Shown here piece after piece: positions 10,943-22,472 of a stretch of DNA of 64,000 nucleotides (its first letter is position 1; each line of letters starts with the position of its first letter). Made by a program: the position numbers and the translations under genes. The notes beneath the pieces were generated by a model, which was not told the origin of the DNA, made no database searches, and was given only the letters and a program-made list of their open reading frames with translations. The stretch is from Gymnopus androsaceus JB14 (lineage: Eukaryota; Basidiomycota; Agaricomycetes; Agaricales; Omphalotaceae), in contig ML769540.1 of the NCBI GenBank assembly GCA_009733575.1, positions 51,344-115,343 of the forward strand, given 5' to 3'.

Positions 10943-13214
10943 CTAAAAGCCACGAGCCATAGCGGTCATCTGAGCAGCCAACTGTGGGTAGTTTTTGGAA
11001 AACTCGATTTGGGCGGTGGATGCCTGAAGAAATATAAATGTCAGCGCCGTCCAAAAGAGAGGCTAAAGATACGCACGTATTGGTAGGATAACGCATTTAT
11101 AAGCTCCGTCTCGGTCCTTGCGAGGTCTGCCTGCTTCTGGAAGTACTCGATAGCTTTTTCGATGCGGCCTTGTTGCAGATTTAGTTGAGCGAGTGTTGCG
11201 ACCGCCGCGTCGCATTCGGGATCAATTCGCAAGGCCTCATTGCAGCAGCGCTCTGCGGCACCAACGTTCTGATCCATTTGATACATGGTCAGACCCTTGT
11301 TGACGAGAGGGAGGACGTTCTGAGGGATTCTATCATGAAATATTGAGTTGAAGTGGCAGACAGCAAACTAGAAAGGATTCGAACGTACTTGAGCTTTTCA
11401 ATTTCAACTGCCTTGTCAAACTTCTCAATCGCATCCTGGAAACGGGACTGGTCCAGCAAGAGTTCACCGCTAGATATTGGCGCTCAGTATTAGTCTATCG
11501 AACGAAGGGAATCAAACATACTAATAGTTGAGCGGCTCACTCCGCTGAGGGAACGCTTTCATCGTCCTACGGAACTGAGCCATTGCATTGGCCAGCAGAC
11601 CCGACTTGTACTGAGCAACGGCTAGTTGAATATGGCTGAACACGAATGTATCATCGAGTTCGGTAGATTTCGTATAGTTCACTGCCGCTTCATCGAATTT
11701 GCTCATGATAAAAAGGACTGAACAGAAGTACACGATTTCAGCGTCACTAGACTTCCTTGAAACAGCAGAACAATCTCACCTTGACCACGGTGATAATAGA
11801 TATCAGGATCGTCCGCGTTGTGCTTGATCGCCTCCTCAAAGCACTCAAACGCCTTCTCGGGCTGGCTCTGCTCCATGTAAACACTCGCAATCTTGACCCA
11901 GCTTTGAGTGAACGATGGCACAAGTTTGATGGATTCGTTCAAATCCTCTTTAGCACCTTCGACGTCGGCAATGAGGAATCTGCACCAAGGGTATTAATGT
12001 CAACATATACAGAAATGATTCGACGAAAACACACTTGAACGTTCCTCTTAGATTCAGAGCCTCTGCCTTTCCTTCAACCCAGGAAATGTCTTGGTCGATG
12101 GCCTCGTTGACGAGCGAGAAGGCATGAGCATAATCATGTGCGTCCAATGCTTCAAACGCCTGAAGTAGGGTTCTGTCTCCAGTAGACGGGTTTTCAGGGA
12201 GCGTAGGGTGTGGCCGTGGTCGGAAGGCAGCAAAGTATGCGGAAATGAATGTGACAGGCGGAAGTCTAGGTTCCCGTGTTTTGAGAATTTCTTGCGCTTC
12301 CTTCGTTGCCATTGTTTTGAGAACACGTTCCACAGCGAGCTGGGTTGTTTGGTTGGTGAATTTTTCAAGGAGAGTGGTAGCGGTAAAGTCTGAAGTCTCT
12401 TTCGTTAGATGAACAGTTGAGAGGAGACGTTGTTCATACCGCGTAAAGCTTCCGGATACCTCTCAAGAGCTTCACAAGCCATCGCACGCCTATTGAGCGC
12501 TTTGACGTAGTTGGAATCCAACTTGATAGCTGCGTCACAGTCCTCTACGACAAGTGCGTGTTTGGGTGGTTCCATGTTCATGTAACCTGAATAGCAATGA
12601 ATAAAACAAGTTGGACCAGGAAATTGTGGAAACACACATGCAGCACGATTGCTGTAAAACACAGGCTCCGCTTTTGGTGAAGTTTCAATAGCACGAGTGT
12701 ACAATTGAGCAGCAACAGAGAAATCTCGTGCTTTGTAGGCTTCGTTCCCTTTAGCTTTGAAGAGACCTGCTATTCTTGAACGTTCCTAGATAATATTAAA
12801 TAAGTAAAACAACTTTTTTGGACTTTGCGGAGAACAGACCTCCTCGGGCAGAGCATCAACGACTTCTGAAGTATATTTTGCGAGGTCATCTGCAGGAAAA
12901 GTCAATATGTTGCAGCTATACACGCAGAACCAAATGCGCTGACCCTCATCTTCGACTTGTACCTTGGGCTTCCGCTCCTCCAAGATAGGCCCGTCAGTAT
13001 CATTCACGGTTTTCTTCTTCTTTTTCTTCCTATCCTTCTTCTCTCCCTTTTCCAAGTCGGTAGACCCCGAGGAAGATGTGGAAGCATAATAAGCAACTCC
13101 ACCAACGGCAATAGCAGCAGCCGCAGTGCCAATGAGAATTGCCTGCTTATTTTCAGAGACAAAGTTTTGTACGCGTTCTACGAGAGTTGCTGCTGATGAT
13201 TCTGAGGAAGACAT
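10943..13214 (-). CDS. TOM70: Mitochondrial import receptor subunit Tom70
   Basis: Tom70 is the outer-membrane TOM receptor that takes carrier-type preproteins from Hsp70/Hsp90. The start MSSSESSAATLVERVQNF (13214) is followed by an N-terminal anchor (ILIGTAAAAIAVGGVAYY) and a lysine-rich linker (DRKKKKKK). TPR repeats then run through the rest: AGLFKAKGNEAYKARDF and YSNRAACYMNMEPPKHALVV (clamp-type TPRs 1-2), NYVKALNRRAMACEALERYP, WVKIASVYMEQSQPEKAF, IYYHRGQ, VNKGLTMYQMDQNVGAAERC. The end is AQIEFSKNYPQLAAQMTAMA-RGF. About nine short introns interrupt it. The single TM plus clamp-TPR architecture and the Tom70-like order make the call firm. I saw no frame lesion. Confidence 0.93.
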
Positions 13215-13487
13215 TGGTGGAAGCACGTCGAAGGCTAGCCAAATGGCTGAGCAAGAGGAAGCCGGAGGCGTATGTTGACGAAAGAGTTCGGCGCGAAAAT
13301 TGACCGGAAGTGCGGAGCTATCCGGCTCGGTCCTGGTCCAGCTCCAAGGATTCACTCAGCCATGTTTCTCGTTCGTATAGTTTGTACATTATTCTAATAA
13401 GTAATCCATGGAACTTCCGTATTCAAAACATAAAATCATAATGGAATTATACATCCGTAGGTTCGTTTCACGTCATTCTTTCATTTC

Positions 13488-15793
13488 TTATTTCTCCATT
13501 CTCTTCTCATCAACCACTCTCCACATCCATCTCTTCACTACAACCTCAAGCATCTCCTCCCAGCCCTCTCCTTGTTTCGCAACGATCCTCGCGTCAAACA
13601 TAATCGGAGGCTCGTTCGAAGGAAACTTTTTCAAAAGCGGTAGCGGCGAGCTCAAGGGTGTATTTGACGCACTGGGAGTCCCTGATCCACCACCTTGCGG
13701 AGTGGATAACATCTGCGAAGGGACAAGGATAGGGAGCATGTATCTTAGTTTGAGTGCACTGGAAGGAAATAAATAAAACTTCTTGGGCAAGGAACAAGAA
13801 AACACTCACCCGACCCATAAACGCAGATTATCAGACCTCCGGAAGGTCCATCCAGTCTTTTTACTCTCTCCATTGGCCTTTTCTGCCTCGGCTTTTTGCA
13901 ACGCCAAGATGTCGTGTATACCTTCCTTGTTAATGTACCCCCATGGCTGCTTCGACTTGCGCACACCCGTGTTGTACGCAACGCAAAGTAACTGACCTGA
14001 GGATAGTGACTCGAGGAAGGCCGTGCGAGAAGCATCTGATGAAGACGGAGGCTCTGTTGGGAGAACGGGTTGGAGATGGGCTGGTAGCATAGACCTTAGT
14101 AGTGATTGAGCGCGATCTGAAAATATCGTATGAGAGTAGATCTTTGCGAGCGGGATGAGGCCAACCTAAATCGCTATCCATGAAGGCAAGGCGTTTCGCC
14201 CACTCGGGCAAGACATCATCTTCCAACCCACCCTCGTCATCTGTATCCTCATCCGCTTCCACCTCTCCCTCGTTCTCAGCTTCCTCAGAGATCCCCTCCA
14301 TCTGCTGAGGTTCCTCGCTGATATTCACTCTACCCATGAGATCAGGTAGCATCCCGGTCGATATACGTCTACGCTCGGCGGACGTAGATCCTGAACCGAG
14401 CGCAATACCCGTCCGCGTTACGCTTCTGCTCTCCACATCACCCGCACTAACCCTTCGCTTCGCACTGCTCCTACTCCTCTCCTTGTCTCGTATCCTACGC
14501 TTTTCCCTCTCCCATCCACGCTGCTCTCCACGTCCGCCAGTCTTTCCTTCAAACAACACTTCATCAACTACATCCAGATATTGCCCTACCAGCTTTCGTT
14601 CGTTCGTAAGCTGGGCGAGAGTAACGTCCTGTTGGTATAACCACCCACTACCAAGAACCAACCTCTCGTCCCACCTATCCTTCTTCTCCTCTTCTTCCAC
14701 TGAAAACGTATCCGCGTCGAGATCCTCCCATACCGGAACACTTTCATACCGCCCGTTCACTTGCATGAGCGAGAACGCGACAGCAGTGTCTTTATCCACC
14801 TGATGGATTCCTGTACCTGCATCTATATCTTCGTCGTCGTGATTCGGACTGGCTACCCGCCCGACCTGTTTAAACCCAGACCCGGACCCGCCACCATCAC
14901 TCTGAGCGTCATATGCGTCATCACTGAGGGGTAGACGTGTCTTTTCTTCAAGCTCACGTAGCACCGCGAGCACTTCCAATGCCGACCGACGTATAAGTGT
15001 TAATGGGTCCGGCACGGAATTCGACTTGTCTCCTGCTCCTCCTCGAGAACTGGCCTGAGGCCCAAGTCGGTTGGAACGAAAGTGTTCACGGATGATCCCA
15101 GCAGATTCATCAGGTTGAGATAAAAGATAGTTTCGAGTAGACCGAATCGCTCGAGTGGTCGTTTGAAGAACATCCAACACGTCAATAGGGCTCTCATCAG
15201 AGTAAGCCGAAGGATCGAGATCGATACACCAGGCCCGAGAGACTGCGGATAAATCCTCTACGACGCCAGGTAATAGCGTCTCTGGGTCGATTTCTGTGGA
15301 TTTTACGTGAGGGGCAAAGGCTGGTTCTGGATTTGGATTTGGGATGATGGGTGTAGGTGGAAGCTGCAGGTCGGAGATGGAAGTTATAGATGAGTTTCCG
15401 GGACTGTGCAAATTTGTCCCAATTGCTGGGACGAGACCATGATGCATCTTGTCGAGAGGTCTGGGTATAAATTAGTAGATAAATAATTCCATTATATATG
15501 AAGTTGATTACTCACTTTTTCTTGGACTTGATACCCGCTTTAGTAAAGTGCCACTGAAGATGTTCGATACTACCAAGGGCCATGACACTCTCTCGCTTCG
15601 CGGCGCTTCTACTGAACGGTTTCTGCGTCTTATTCGACGAGTTCATATTCGGATAGAATGCCGTTTGTCTCCGCGATTTCTTGATGGCTGGGCCAGAGGA
15701 AGAAACCGAAGTATCAGGAGAAGCGAGGCCTGTAGAACCTGTTGACTCTGGAGTCAAAGCTGAGGGTGACGTTGACGCAGAAGATTCCGACAT
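13488..15793 (-). CDS. Conserved fungal protein with C-terminal CH-like segment
   Basis: The start MSESSASTSPSALTPESTGS opens a Ser/Thr-rich disordered N-terminus (15793-15520). A long exon (15447-14170) holds helical segments (LLPGVVEDLSAVSRAWCIDL, DVLQTTTRAIRSTRNYLLSQ, RRSALEVLAVLRELEEKTRL), a basic stretch (EKRRIRDKERSRSSAKRRVS) and an acidic run (EVEADEDTDDEGGLEDD). After an intron comes LESLSSGQLLCVAYNTGVRK and PWGYINKEGIHDI, which resembles a calponin-homology fold start. Further on are ALKLRYMLPI (intron 13757-13807, in phase) and a stop at 13488. I recall this arrangement from uncharacterised fungal proteins only. A cytoskeletal role would be inference. Confidence 0.75.
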
Positions 15794-17030
15794 GATGGAA
15801 ATGTAAGGTAAGAAGTAGCTTGGTGATTTCCCTCTATCAGAGGTTGAGATATAAGGGCCTAGCGAGGTTTCTCGTGTTTCTTCAACCTCCTAAGGGAGAC
15901 CTAAGCTGGCCTAATGAAAGTTGAAGTGAACGAAGGAATGGCCGGACGGACAGCGGGAGAATTGATGGATTGCCGCTGCGGCACAGACCGCACGGTCACC
16001 TGATATGCGCTCGACGCGACGACCGATCGTACGAGGATCTTTGGCGATGCACCCTCCGCACCTACAGCTGGTACAGGTAGTCTCTTTGGATCTATGCCTT
16101 TGAACACCAATACTACCCAGACTTTAGGTGACATGGCACTAACAGGTCCATGGGAGGAGGGGATGCGGGGTGGGGTTGATTCGAGGGAAGAGGGGAAGGC
16201 GTCGACGTCGTATCAAATATATTGCTTTTCCGAGTGGTTTAGGACTATGTGGAGGGTTGGTAGGATTGGGAACGGAGCGTGAGGCGTGTTTCCCTCTTCT
16301 TCACTTCCTTCTTCATTAGTCTGGCGAATAATGATGCGTTTAGTCTTGGTTTCGAGGTGAGTAGTGGGGCTTGACGTGTAGGATTGGATGACCTGACGCG
16401 CCTGTATAAAACTCCGATGTCATGCATCTTCATGGCTCTTGCTAACTCTTATCCTTTCCCTCGTGTATAGGAACTCCGATTACTGCTCCTTCCACGTCTT
16501 CAAGTACGTTATTCGGTCCGGATCCGCCTTGGACTCATCTTCCTCCTCTGCAACGTTGCTCGGTACTGGTGCTGGTGCAGGAGGACTGGACACCGTACAC
16601 GACGGAAACTTCACTCAGTACTAATAGTACGCAGCGGTCCTTCGGAGATTCCCTCGTTCAAAGACAGCTTGAGCAGTCGTTTCCTGCCAATTCGCGACAT
16701 TCCATCGTTTGGAGGAACATTGTCGCTGTGATTCATATATGGTATGATCTCTCAGCTATAAATATTGTTGAGTTTTGAAGGACCAACAAGACGGCCCTCT
16801 CCTCGCACTATTGAGCTTTTCTCATTCTATTCTGTCACGATACCAGCATTTTCCTAGTCTCAAGAGGTAAGCTTCTATCTTGATTTACCATAATGATGAT
16901 AATCTTTAACAAGCAAAATAGTATGAGCTGCTACCACTCATAATGATGACTATATCAAACTGAATGGTCTACAAAAGGTGGCAGACGAACCTGCTCACCG
17001 CAAGGAAATTGTCATGGGTAATATGTAGGG
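15794..17030. other. Intergenic, no supported gene
   Basis: Short open frames exist, for example on the minus strand at 15901-16134 (SSAYQVTVRSVPQRQS) and on the plus strand at 16439-16624. None shows a recognisable motif or convincing splice structure. A small gene cannot be excluded. Confidence 0.3.
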
Positions 17031-17034
17031 TTGC

Positions 17035-18640
17035 ATGTTTTCCGGTGAGCTGAGAGCTTTTTCTGACTTCCTATGTCACTTAGAGCACTCCCCTCGAACA
17101 ATAACGACGCGTAACTGTGTTGGGAGAGGATGCTGGGGAGTTCTGGGGTGCGTTTGCACTCTGGAACCAACGATGGTTTCCGACTCGAAGCCTTTCTTCA
17201 ATAATCCGGGGACCGATACATGAGCTGCCACCGGTCTATCTTCTCTTTCTCAATCTGGCTAGGCTGTTGATCCGATTGCAGATCGAGTTCACGCTGCGCG
17301 CAGTCCAACACCCTGCATCCATTCTGATGTCTCGCCTCTCTTAACCTTATCTATCACCTCTACCTCGGACTCCTTTTCCAAATACGTGTAACGTGTTGAA
17401 TATGATTTTGCCACCATTCGCAAGATGTATGAAGTAATTGACTTGCAGAAATTTATTGTGGATGGTACGATTCCATATCTGGAGAATCAGCGGTCCTTGC
17501 ATATGGGAATGTCGATTGAGTGTAGGTGAATTGAATCCAAGGGTCTTATTCCAAAGTATGGCACCTGACTCTGATACCTTCGGAATAGGAACGTCTGCTT
17601 CAGTATCTGAAAGCCATGCGTACGCTCTGAAGATCGTCTCGTTTAAGATCGCAAAAGGGCAACTTTGTGTATGTGTATACTAGTCTCATTATCCTTCGAG
17701 TACTCAGCTGAGCATTATTTTGACGTTTCCAGGTCATCCTAGGCCAGAATGGTTCAGGGAAGAGCACCATCCTCAAGTGTTCATGGCTAGACTTTACGAG
17801 CCGCACGAGGGCGAGATTCTTATTGACAGCCAGGACATTCAAAAGATTACACGCATTTCCCGCTATCTGTAAGCTCCTAGTAAGATCTTTTACAGATCGA
17901 AGAGAATATCACCTAGGTGACCCAGGTCATTCCGACGATCCTTGACCGTATCAAGCAATCTGCGAAGCTAGGTGGAGCGTCGGAGTTTATTGAACGCCTT
18001 GAGGAAGGATATGATACCTATCTCGATAAACCAATGAGGGATTATTATTCTGGTCCTTCAGAATGATGAATCTTCTCGGACGACCTGTAAGCTACAGTAG
18101 GGTAAGGGTGATGGATGAGATGAAAAGTAATGAGTCGGCAACTTTGTCTGGTGGTCAGATGCAAAGGATTACGCTGTGTGTTATCGTTTTCTGTGATTGG
18201 GTACTTGGCTGACATTATTTTTGCAGGTCACGAACATTTATGCGTTCTTTTGTATCTGAAACTAAGTACTGAATTTTCATAGTATTATAGGATTGTTACT
18301 GTTTGATGCCTAGGATATCTACTGCAGAACATGGTATTCATCTTTCTTGTGCCTTTCCTTCTATCCTGACGACTCTATAGATCTTTTTGAGCGACTTCGA
18401 CTTTTCGTGGACAAAAGACATGATATTTTCCTCCCACTGATTCCGCTACCTCACGCAAAATGCGGATAAAATATTGTTTGCATGTATCTTCTATTCCTCC
18501 TGGCTGAACCCGCCTTTGCTTTTCTCAACAGGTACATGCACGATTCTGCTATCATAGAAGAAGGGCCCCATGATGATCTCATTCGTGCAGGAAGGGAGTA
18601 TGCGAAACTATGGAATCTACAAGCTCAAGCACTTTTGTGA
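17035..18640 (+). pseudogene. ABC half-transporter (B-type), eroded
   Basis: Scattered fragments of an ABC exporter follow the family order. They are ELPPVYLLF...RLQIEFTLRAVQ (TM region, 17220-17310), MYEVIDLQKFIVDGTIPYLE (17425), VSFKIAKGQLC (17645), Walker A GQNGSGKSTILK (17745), ARLYEPHEGEILIDSQDI (17790), QSAKLGGASEFIERLEEGYD (17960), signature LSGGQMQRITL (18149), SRTFMRS (18229), LLLFD (18296), TAEH, IFLSDF, and YMHDSAIIEEGPHDDLIRAG with C-terminus EYAKLWNLQAQAL (stop 18638-18640). Walker A and the signature survive. However, stops after SGPSE (18064) and several frame changes disrupt the D-loop/Walker B and H-loop region, so no full NBD can be translated. It once exported an unknown substrate. 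Confidence 0.8.
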
Positions 18641-18724
18641 TTTGCCAAACTGTTATTACTTTTCTCGCCCGCTTATAGTATTGTACATCATCATGACTTG
18701 ATTACAGAGAAGCTACCAGCCAAT

Positions 18725-20291
18725 TCATTCCGAACCTGAAGCCTTGGTGGAACGAGTCGCAATACGATCGCTAACCGGCCCAACTTTACAAATCAAACAA
18801 AAGTTGCCATAAGCATGTTCCAAGCTAGCCTCGTTCCCGTATGTCATGTACGAGAAGTCCGTCGCGTTGAAACTCGTCATCGGTGTAATCCAACGAACTC
18901 TTTGCTCTTTAGGAGGCTCACCGTAATAAAATTTATGCGGTCCACCAGAGTTGATCCAGACGCCTCCCATTTCCTTGATAAGCTCATCTGAAATGAAATC
19001 CTCGCCATCATATCCGCCCATAGTACCTCCCTTCACGACGTGGTCAATCATCACGACTGCACGCCCGCCGCGCAATGAGTAGATGACACGAATAAACGGC
19101 TTCAACCCCAGTCCCTGACAGAGGTTAGAAATAGCCCGGTCGTTTCCTTTAAGGATGTTAAGAATGAGCTGCAGAGCTTCGCGTTCTTGCTTTCCGTAAT
19201 CCTCGACGCGTTCTCGGAAAGGGTATTGGTGACAGAGACCGAATCCGATTAGACCTCCTTCAGGAAGGAACGTGGGGTCGAGCAAGAGATCGGAAAGGGC
19301 ACTCTGAGCCTGATTAGGCATATTGAAAACAGGTGCTCGCGGGATGACTTCAGACTCGGAAGAAGCATTGAGAAGTAGTTTCTCAAGATAGATGTTGTAG
19401 GTTAACGTCACGCGGTAGCCGGAAGTTACGGGTAGAACTTCGTGCTCAACATCACTGAAGAACGCGACGTATCCAACTTTTGGAGTACTATCCGCCGAGG
19501 CCAACTCAACACCGGAGTTGAAGATCCACTCTTTGTTTTTGTGACGTAGAACAAGAGCGTCACCTTCGTGTGCAGTCGCGAATACAACAACGAGAGATGC
19601 AACCATATTTTCACCCCTGGGAGTGTCTTTGTGCGCTTTGAAGAAGGCGCCTTTGTCTGCAGCAATACGTTAATGTTAAGAGAATATCAACATGAGGGAA
19701 CAATACTCACCGTAAACGTTCAACTTGTAAAGCTCTGGTCTCACCGTCACGAATTGCTCATTATCACCTTGAAGGATGAATGGACGGACCACATCCATGA
19801 TTCGCGATTCCAAGAGATCAAACGTTGCTGAAAAATGCTCCAGGTTAAGTTTCCCGGCCTTGCGGTAGGTCTCATCCAGGACATCTTCCTTTGCTCTTCC
19901 GAACGTAGCATGATCACAGGAGGAAGAAAGATGTTCGAGCTCGGCAGGAGAGGCCTTTGCAAGGTCAATACGGATGAAATTGCAAGAGAATTGAGGGTCA
20001 GCATGCGGAATGAAAGACAAAGACGCTGCCAATTTACCGAGCTTCACTGTCCTTTCCATAGAAGATAATCGTTTTGCCTTCTGCGATTGAGCAGACACCA
20101 CTGCAAATAGTCTTCATGTCTACTTGCAACGCTTTTCTGAGTCGCAAAACTCCGTTATGTTTTTCGTTTTCAGGCAGCCACGCTTCCTGTTCTTCTTGCC
20201 ACAATTTTTGGGCTTGGATCGTTTTTTGGCGCCTGTGTTCATACGAGGATTCAGAACCGAACATAGTAAATATCAGCGGGTGGCCAGACAC
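18725..20291 (-). CDS. 2-oxoglutarate/Fe(II)-dependent oxygenase (prolyl-4-hydroxylase-like)
   Basis: A double-stranded beta-helix oxygenase that would hydroxylate an unknown substrate using Fe(II) and 2-oxoglutarate. The metal ligands read KAHKDTPR (HxD, near 19650) and DVEHEVLP (distal His), and GYRVTLTYN supplies the 2OG-binding Arg. Between them lie MVASLVVVFATAHEGDALVL and KVGYVAFFSD. The C-terminal half (RERVEDYGKQEREALQLIL, MGGVWINSGGPHKFYYGEPP) follows, with the stop at 18725. The intron at 19640-19706 joins NVYG/DKGAFF in phase. Further upstream, KTIIFYGKDSEAR must join RIDLAKASPAELEHL. The obvious GT donor with a CTGAC branch meets CG instead of AG at about 19970, so that splice looks damaged. 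The start near 20291 is tentative. Confidence 0.8.
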
Positions 20292-20393
20292 GAGTGGAGA
20301 TGGCGGATGAGTTTTAAGAAGAGTACCCCTATCCTCTTACTTAAGTATTAAAAAATCGTGATTGTGTGAACGTGGCCCGTAGGAACGCGAGTA

Positions 20394-20430
20394 TGACTCA
20401 GAAGTGACTCACAATTACGATTATGACTCA
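20394..20430. promoter_or_regulatory. Three TGACTCA (Gcn4/AP-1-type) sites
   Basis: Exact TGACTCA heptamers occur at 20394-20400, 20405-20411 and 20424-20430, about 100-140 bp upstream of the tentative start of the minus-strand 2OG oxygenase. In fungi this heptamer is the Gcn4/Cpc1 element of general amino-acid control. Three copies in 37 bp are unlikely by chance. Function is inferred. Confidence 0.55.
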
Positions 20431-20590
20431 TAATTGACCCGAGCCTTCAAGCTTCCAAGTTTCAAAATTATCATCTTGCCCCAATAGCCAGCAGAACCCA
20501 GGCAAACTGCAACTCTGGCTATCAAATACTAGAATGTCGGAAATCGGCAAGTAATTCAAACACCTTCTATAATTGGCGATGGATGGGTTA

Positions 20591-20698
20591 CATCAGCAAA
20601 ACCTGTATTTCGCTGATTCAGATCTCAGATCTGGAATAGGGTACCTTTGTCCCAAATGAATGGGTTTTCTACCAGCGAAAATACAGGTTTTGCTGATG
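20591..20698. mobile_element. 108-bp MITE with CATCAGCAAAACCTG termini
   Basis: The left end CATCAGCAAAACCTGTATTT plus CGCTG and the right end are inverted copies over about 25 bp, with one indel. The middle includes CTGGAATAGGGTACCTT. Relatives occur at 53801-53850 (inverted, half-length) and 54506-54674 (same termini, different core). No target duplication is obvious. Confidence 0.75.
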
Positions 20699-20797
20699 CT
20701 ACTACTATTTCGGCATAACGATACTGCGAGAGTGATCTCATGTATGGCAAGATGTATGTCCACGAGACCTCGAACTCCCCCCAACGTGTCCGTCAGT

Positions 20798-21130
20798 GCC
20801 TGAATACGCTATGATTGAGCTCAATACGCTATTCGACAGAAGTCACGTGAATTCAAAAAAATTCAAAAAATCCAAAAATTCTGAGCGCTCCTACAGCTTC
20901 TACGTACGTTAAATGACTAATGTATTCCTGAGTCTTTACTTCTGTGCTGCACCTTAGCTTCAGCGTTGTCTTCAGCTTTGCATGCTTCTTGCGCAAATCC
21001 TCAAAATTTCGGTTCGCGCAGACGCGACCTAAGTACGCTATATCAGACAGGAGCTGATATTTGCGTAAATACGCTATAATCGGACAGGAAAATCGCAAAT
21101 CGCGACTAAATACGCTATTCCGGACAACGT
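20798..21130 (+). repeat. Block of five TACGCTAT-containing repeats
   Basis: TACGCTAT occurs at 20805, 20825, 21034, 21070 and 21111. Most copies are followed within a few bases by CGACAG, CAGACAG or CGGACA, and several are preceded by CGACnTAA. An inverted relative lies at 4060-4230. The function is unknown; it is probably a repeat-family remnant. Confidence 0.6.
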
Positions 21131-21628
21131 TGGGGGAGTTTCCGAGTCCTTTCCAACGTAACCTCAGTGCCAATGCATCCATCAGGAAAGTAGGTTGTAT
21201 TGAGATTCAGCATCCCTTCCGAAGGGGCCTTGGTCTTTTCTGATGGGGCAGTCTCAATGAGGGCGGCGACAATTGACTATATCCTCCCCTTCAAACGTTT
21301 ATAATAAACCATCACGGTTCTGCAACGTTGCCGTCTAGGGGTTACTTTGCTCCGACCGAAATGTTAGAATGCCAAACGGCTGTTCCGAGGACACTCTCAG
21401 CGTTCCTTCAATTACCAGTATGCGTATTTCACCCACTCAATCTCAACTTCTCAAGCCCGAGATCAAATGAAATACTCGTGAATTTCGAGTACGTTACACT
21501 ATGGTACAAACTAGGTGATACGTACAGTAGGGGAAAAGTGTCTGCATGGTGTTATAAAACGTTGAGGGAATCATTGAGCAAGCGTTAAAATTGGGTATCA
21601 GCCGTTAACACGGCGGCGCGCTCTAGAT
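21131..21628. other. Intergenic
   Basis: I see no coding exon. Only short chance frames are present between the repeat block and the small membrane-protein gene. Confidence 0.4.
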
Positions 21629-21955
21629 CTAGTAAGTCGCTGCAGCTCCTCCTCCTCTTCTGCGCCTTCCTGTCCTCATGCCTGATCGTCTAGAACCAAA
21701 GCATCGACAGCAAAGTATGTCCAAAATGACATCAAAGATAGTGACTATCACCTAGAAAATGGAGAGCGATGAAATTATAGCAAGGACGAAAAAAGGAAAC
21801 GGTACTTACTGTGGTAATTCCGCCGACAATGGCCATGATAACACCGGCTATCGCTGAAATAACAGCGTTGATAGCGCCTCCAATGGCTGAAAATATAGCG
21901 CCCTAAACAAACGGTAAGCGTTGACATTGTAGACGCATGAGACTGCACAAACCAT
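21629..21955 (-). CDS. 72-residue hydrophobic membrane peptide (Agaricomycete small-protein family)
   Basis: There are three exons. ATG at 21953-21955 is alone in exon 1, then a GTTTGT...TTTAG intron. Exon 2 (21902-21810, 93 nt) encodes GAIFSAIGGAINAVISAIAG plus VIMAIVGGITT. Exon 3 (21751-21629) encodes VIVTIFDVILDILCCRCFGS, RRSGMRTGRRRRGGGAAATY and stop. All junctions are GT-AG and in phase. The product is one long hydrophobic stretch rich in Ala, Ile and Gly, then a CCRC cysteine cluster (possible palmitoylation) and a strongly basic tail. I recall similar short MGAIFSAIG-type proteins in many mushroom genomes, without known function. It is easy to miss because the first exon is a single codon. 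Confidence 0.85.
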
Positions 21956-22044
21956 TGTGTTCAATAAAAAGCAAGTATTGTTTGTAGATGTGAAGATGTG
22001 AAGATGGGTTGGAAAAGTACTGAATCAGCTCGACACGACGCGGC

Positions 22045-22051
22045 TTTTATA
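22045..22051 (-). promoter_or_regulatory. TATA box for the 72-residue peptide gene
   Basis: TATAAAA on the minus strand lies about 90 bp upstream of the ATG at 21955. A consensus TATA box suggests a strong or regulated promoter. Confidence 0.5.
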
Positions 22052-22389
22052 CTGTCTCGGACACTGCAGTGACGTATCCAAAAGAAGAAGTTAGCTCTGC
22101 GATGACGTTCAGATAGAGTCACCGTTTGAAAAAATGTCTCCTTTGACAACAAAGTGTGAAAAAACGTACCATCAACGCACCATCAACGTCATATCTTAGC
22201 GGAACAGTGGCGCTAAATCTCCGCTTCTGCTCCTCTCTGTCCACAACCATATGCAAAGGGCCTGCTAAAGGCAGTAAATACGGCTCTAATAGCTTAGTAG
22301 GGAGCTTAGAGCTTACTAAATTGGTGGTGATATTGGTGATGATCCGAGATCATCCACTAGCGCCCCTCGAGCTGAACTTCAAGTTAAAC

Positions 22390-22472
22390 TTTTTTTTTTT
22401 TTTTTTTGGAGGCGCTTTCGGAATTGAATCCGATGGCACCAAGCAGCCGATAGGTCGTCCAACTTGATGCCG
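22390..22472 (-). repeat. Poly(A)-tailed, tRNA-like retroposed fragment (SINE candidate)
   Basis: On the minus strand a sequence of about 65 nt containing GGATTCAATTCC (close to a pol III B box/T arm) and ending CGCCTCC runs directly into 18 consecutive A. This is the layout of a SINE or tRNA retropseudogene. A clean cloverleaf cannot be folded by eye because the T stem is imperfect. Confidence 0.35.

Noticed and set aside
14336..14803. 155-codon plus-strand frame
   Set aside because: It lies antisense within the large exon of the CH-like gene and has low-complexity composition.
22390..22407. T-run read as a pol III terminator of a plus-strand RNA gene
   Set aside because: No pol III A/B boxes lie upstream on the plus strand; a poly(A) tail of a minus-strand retroposed sequence explains it better.
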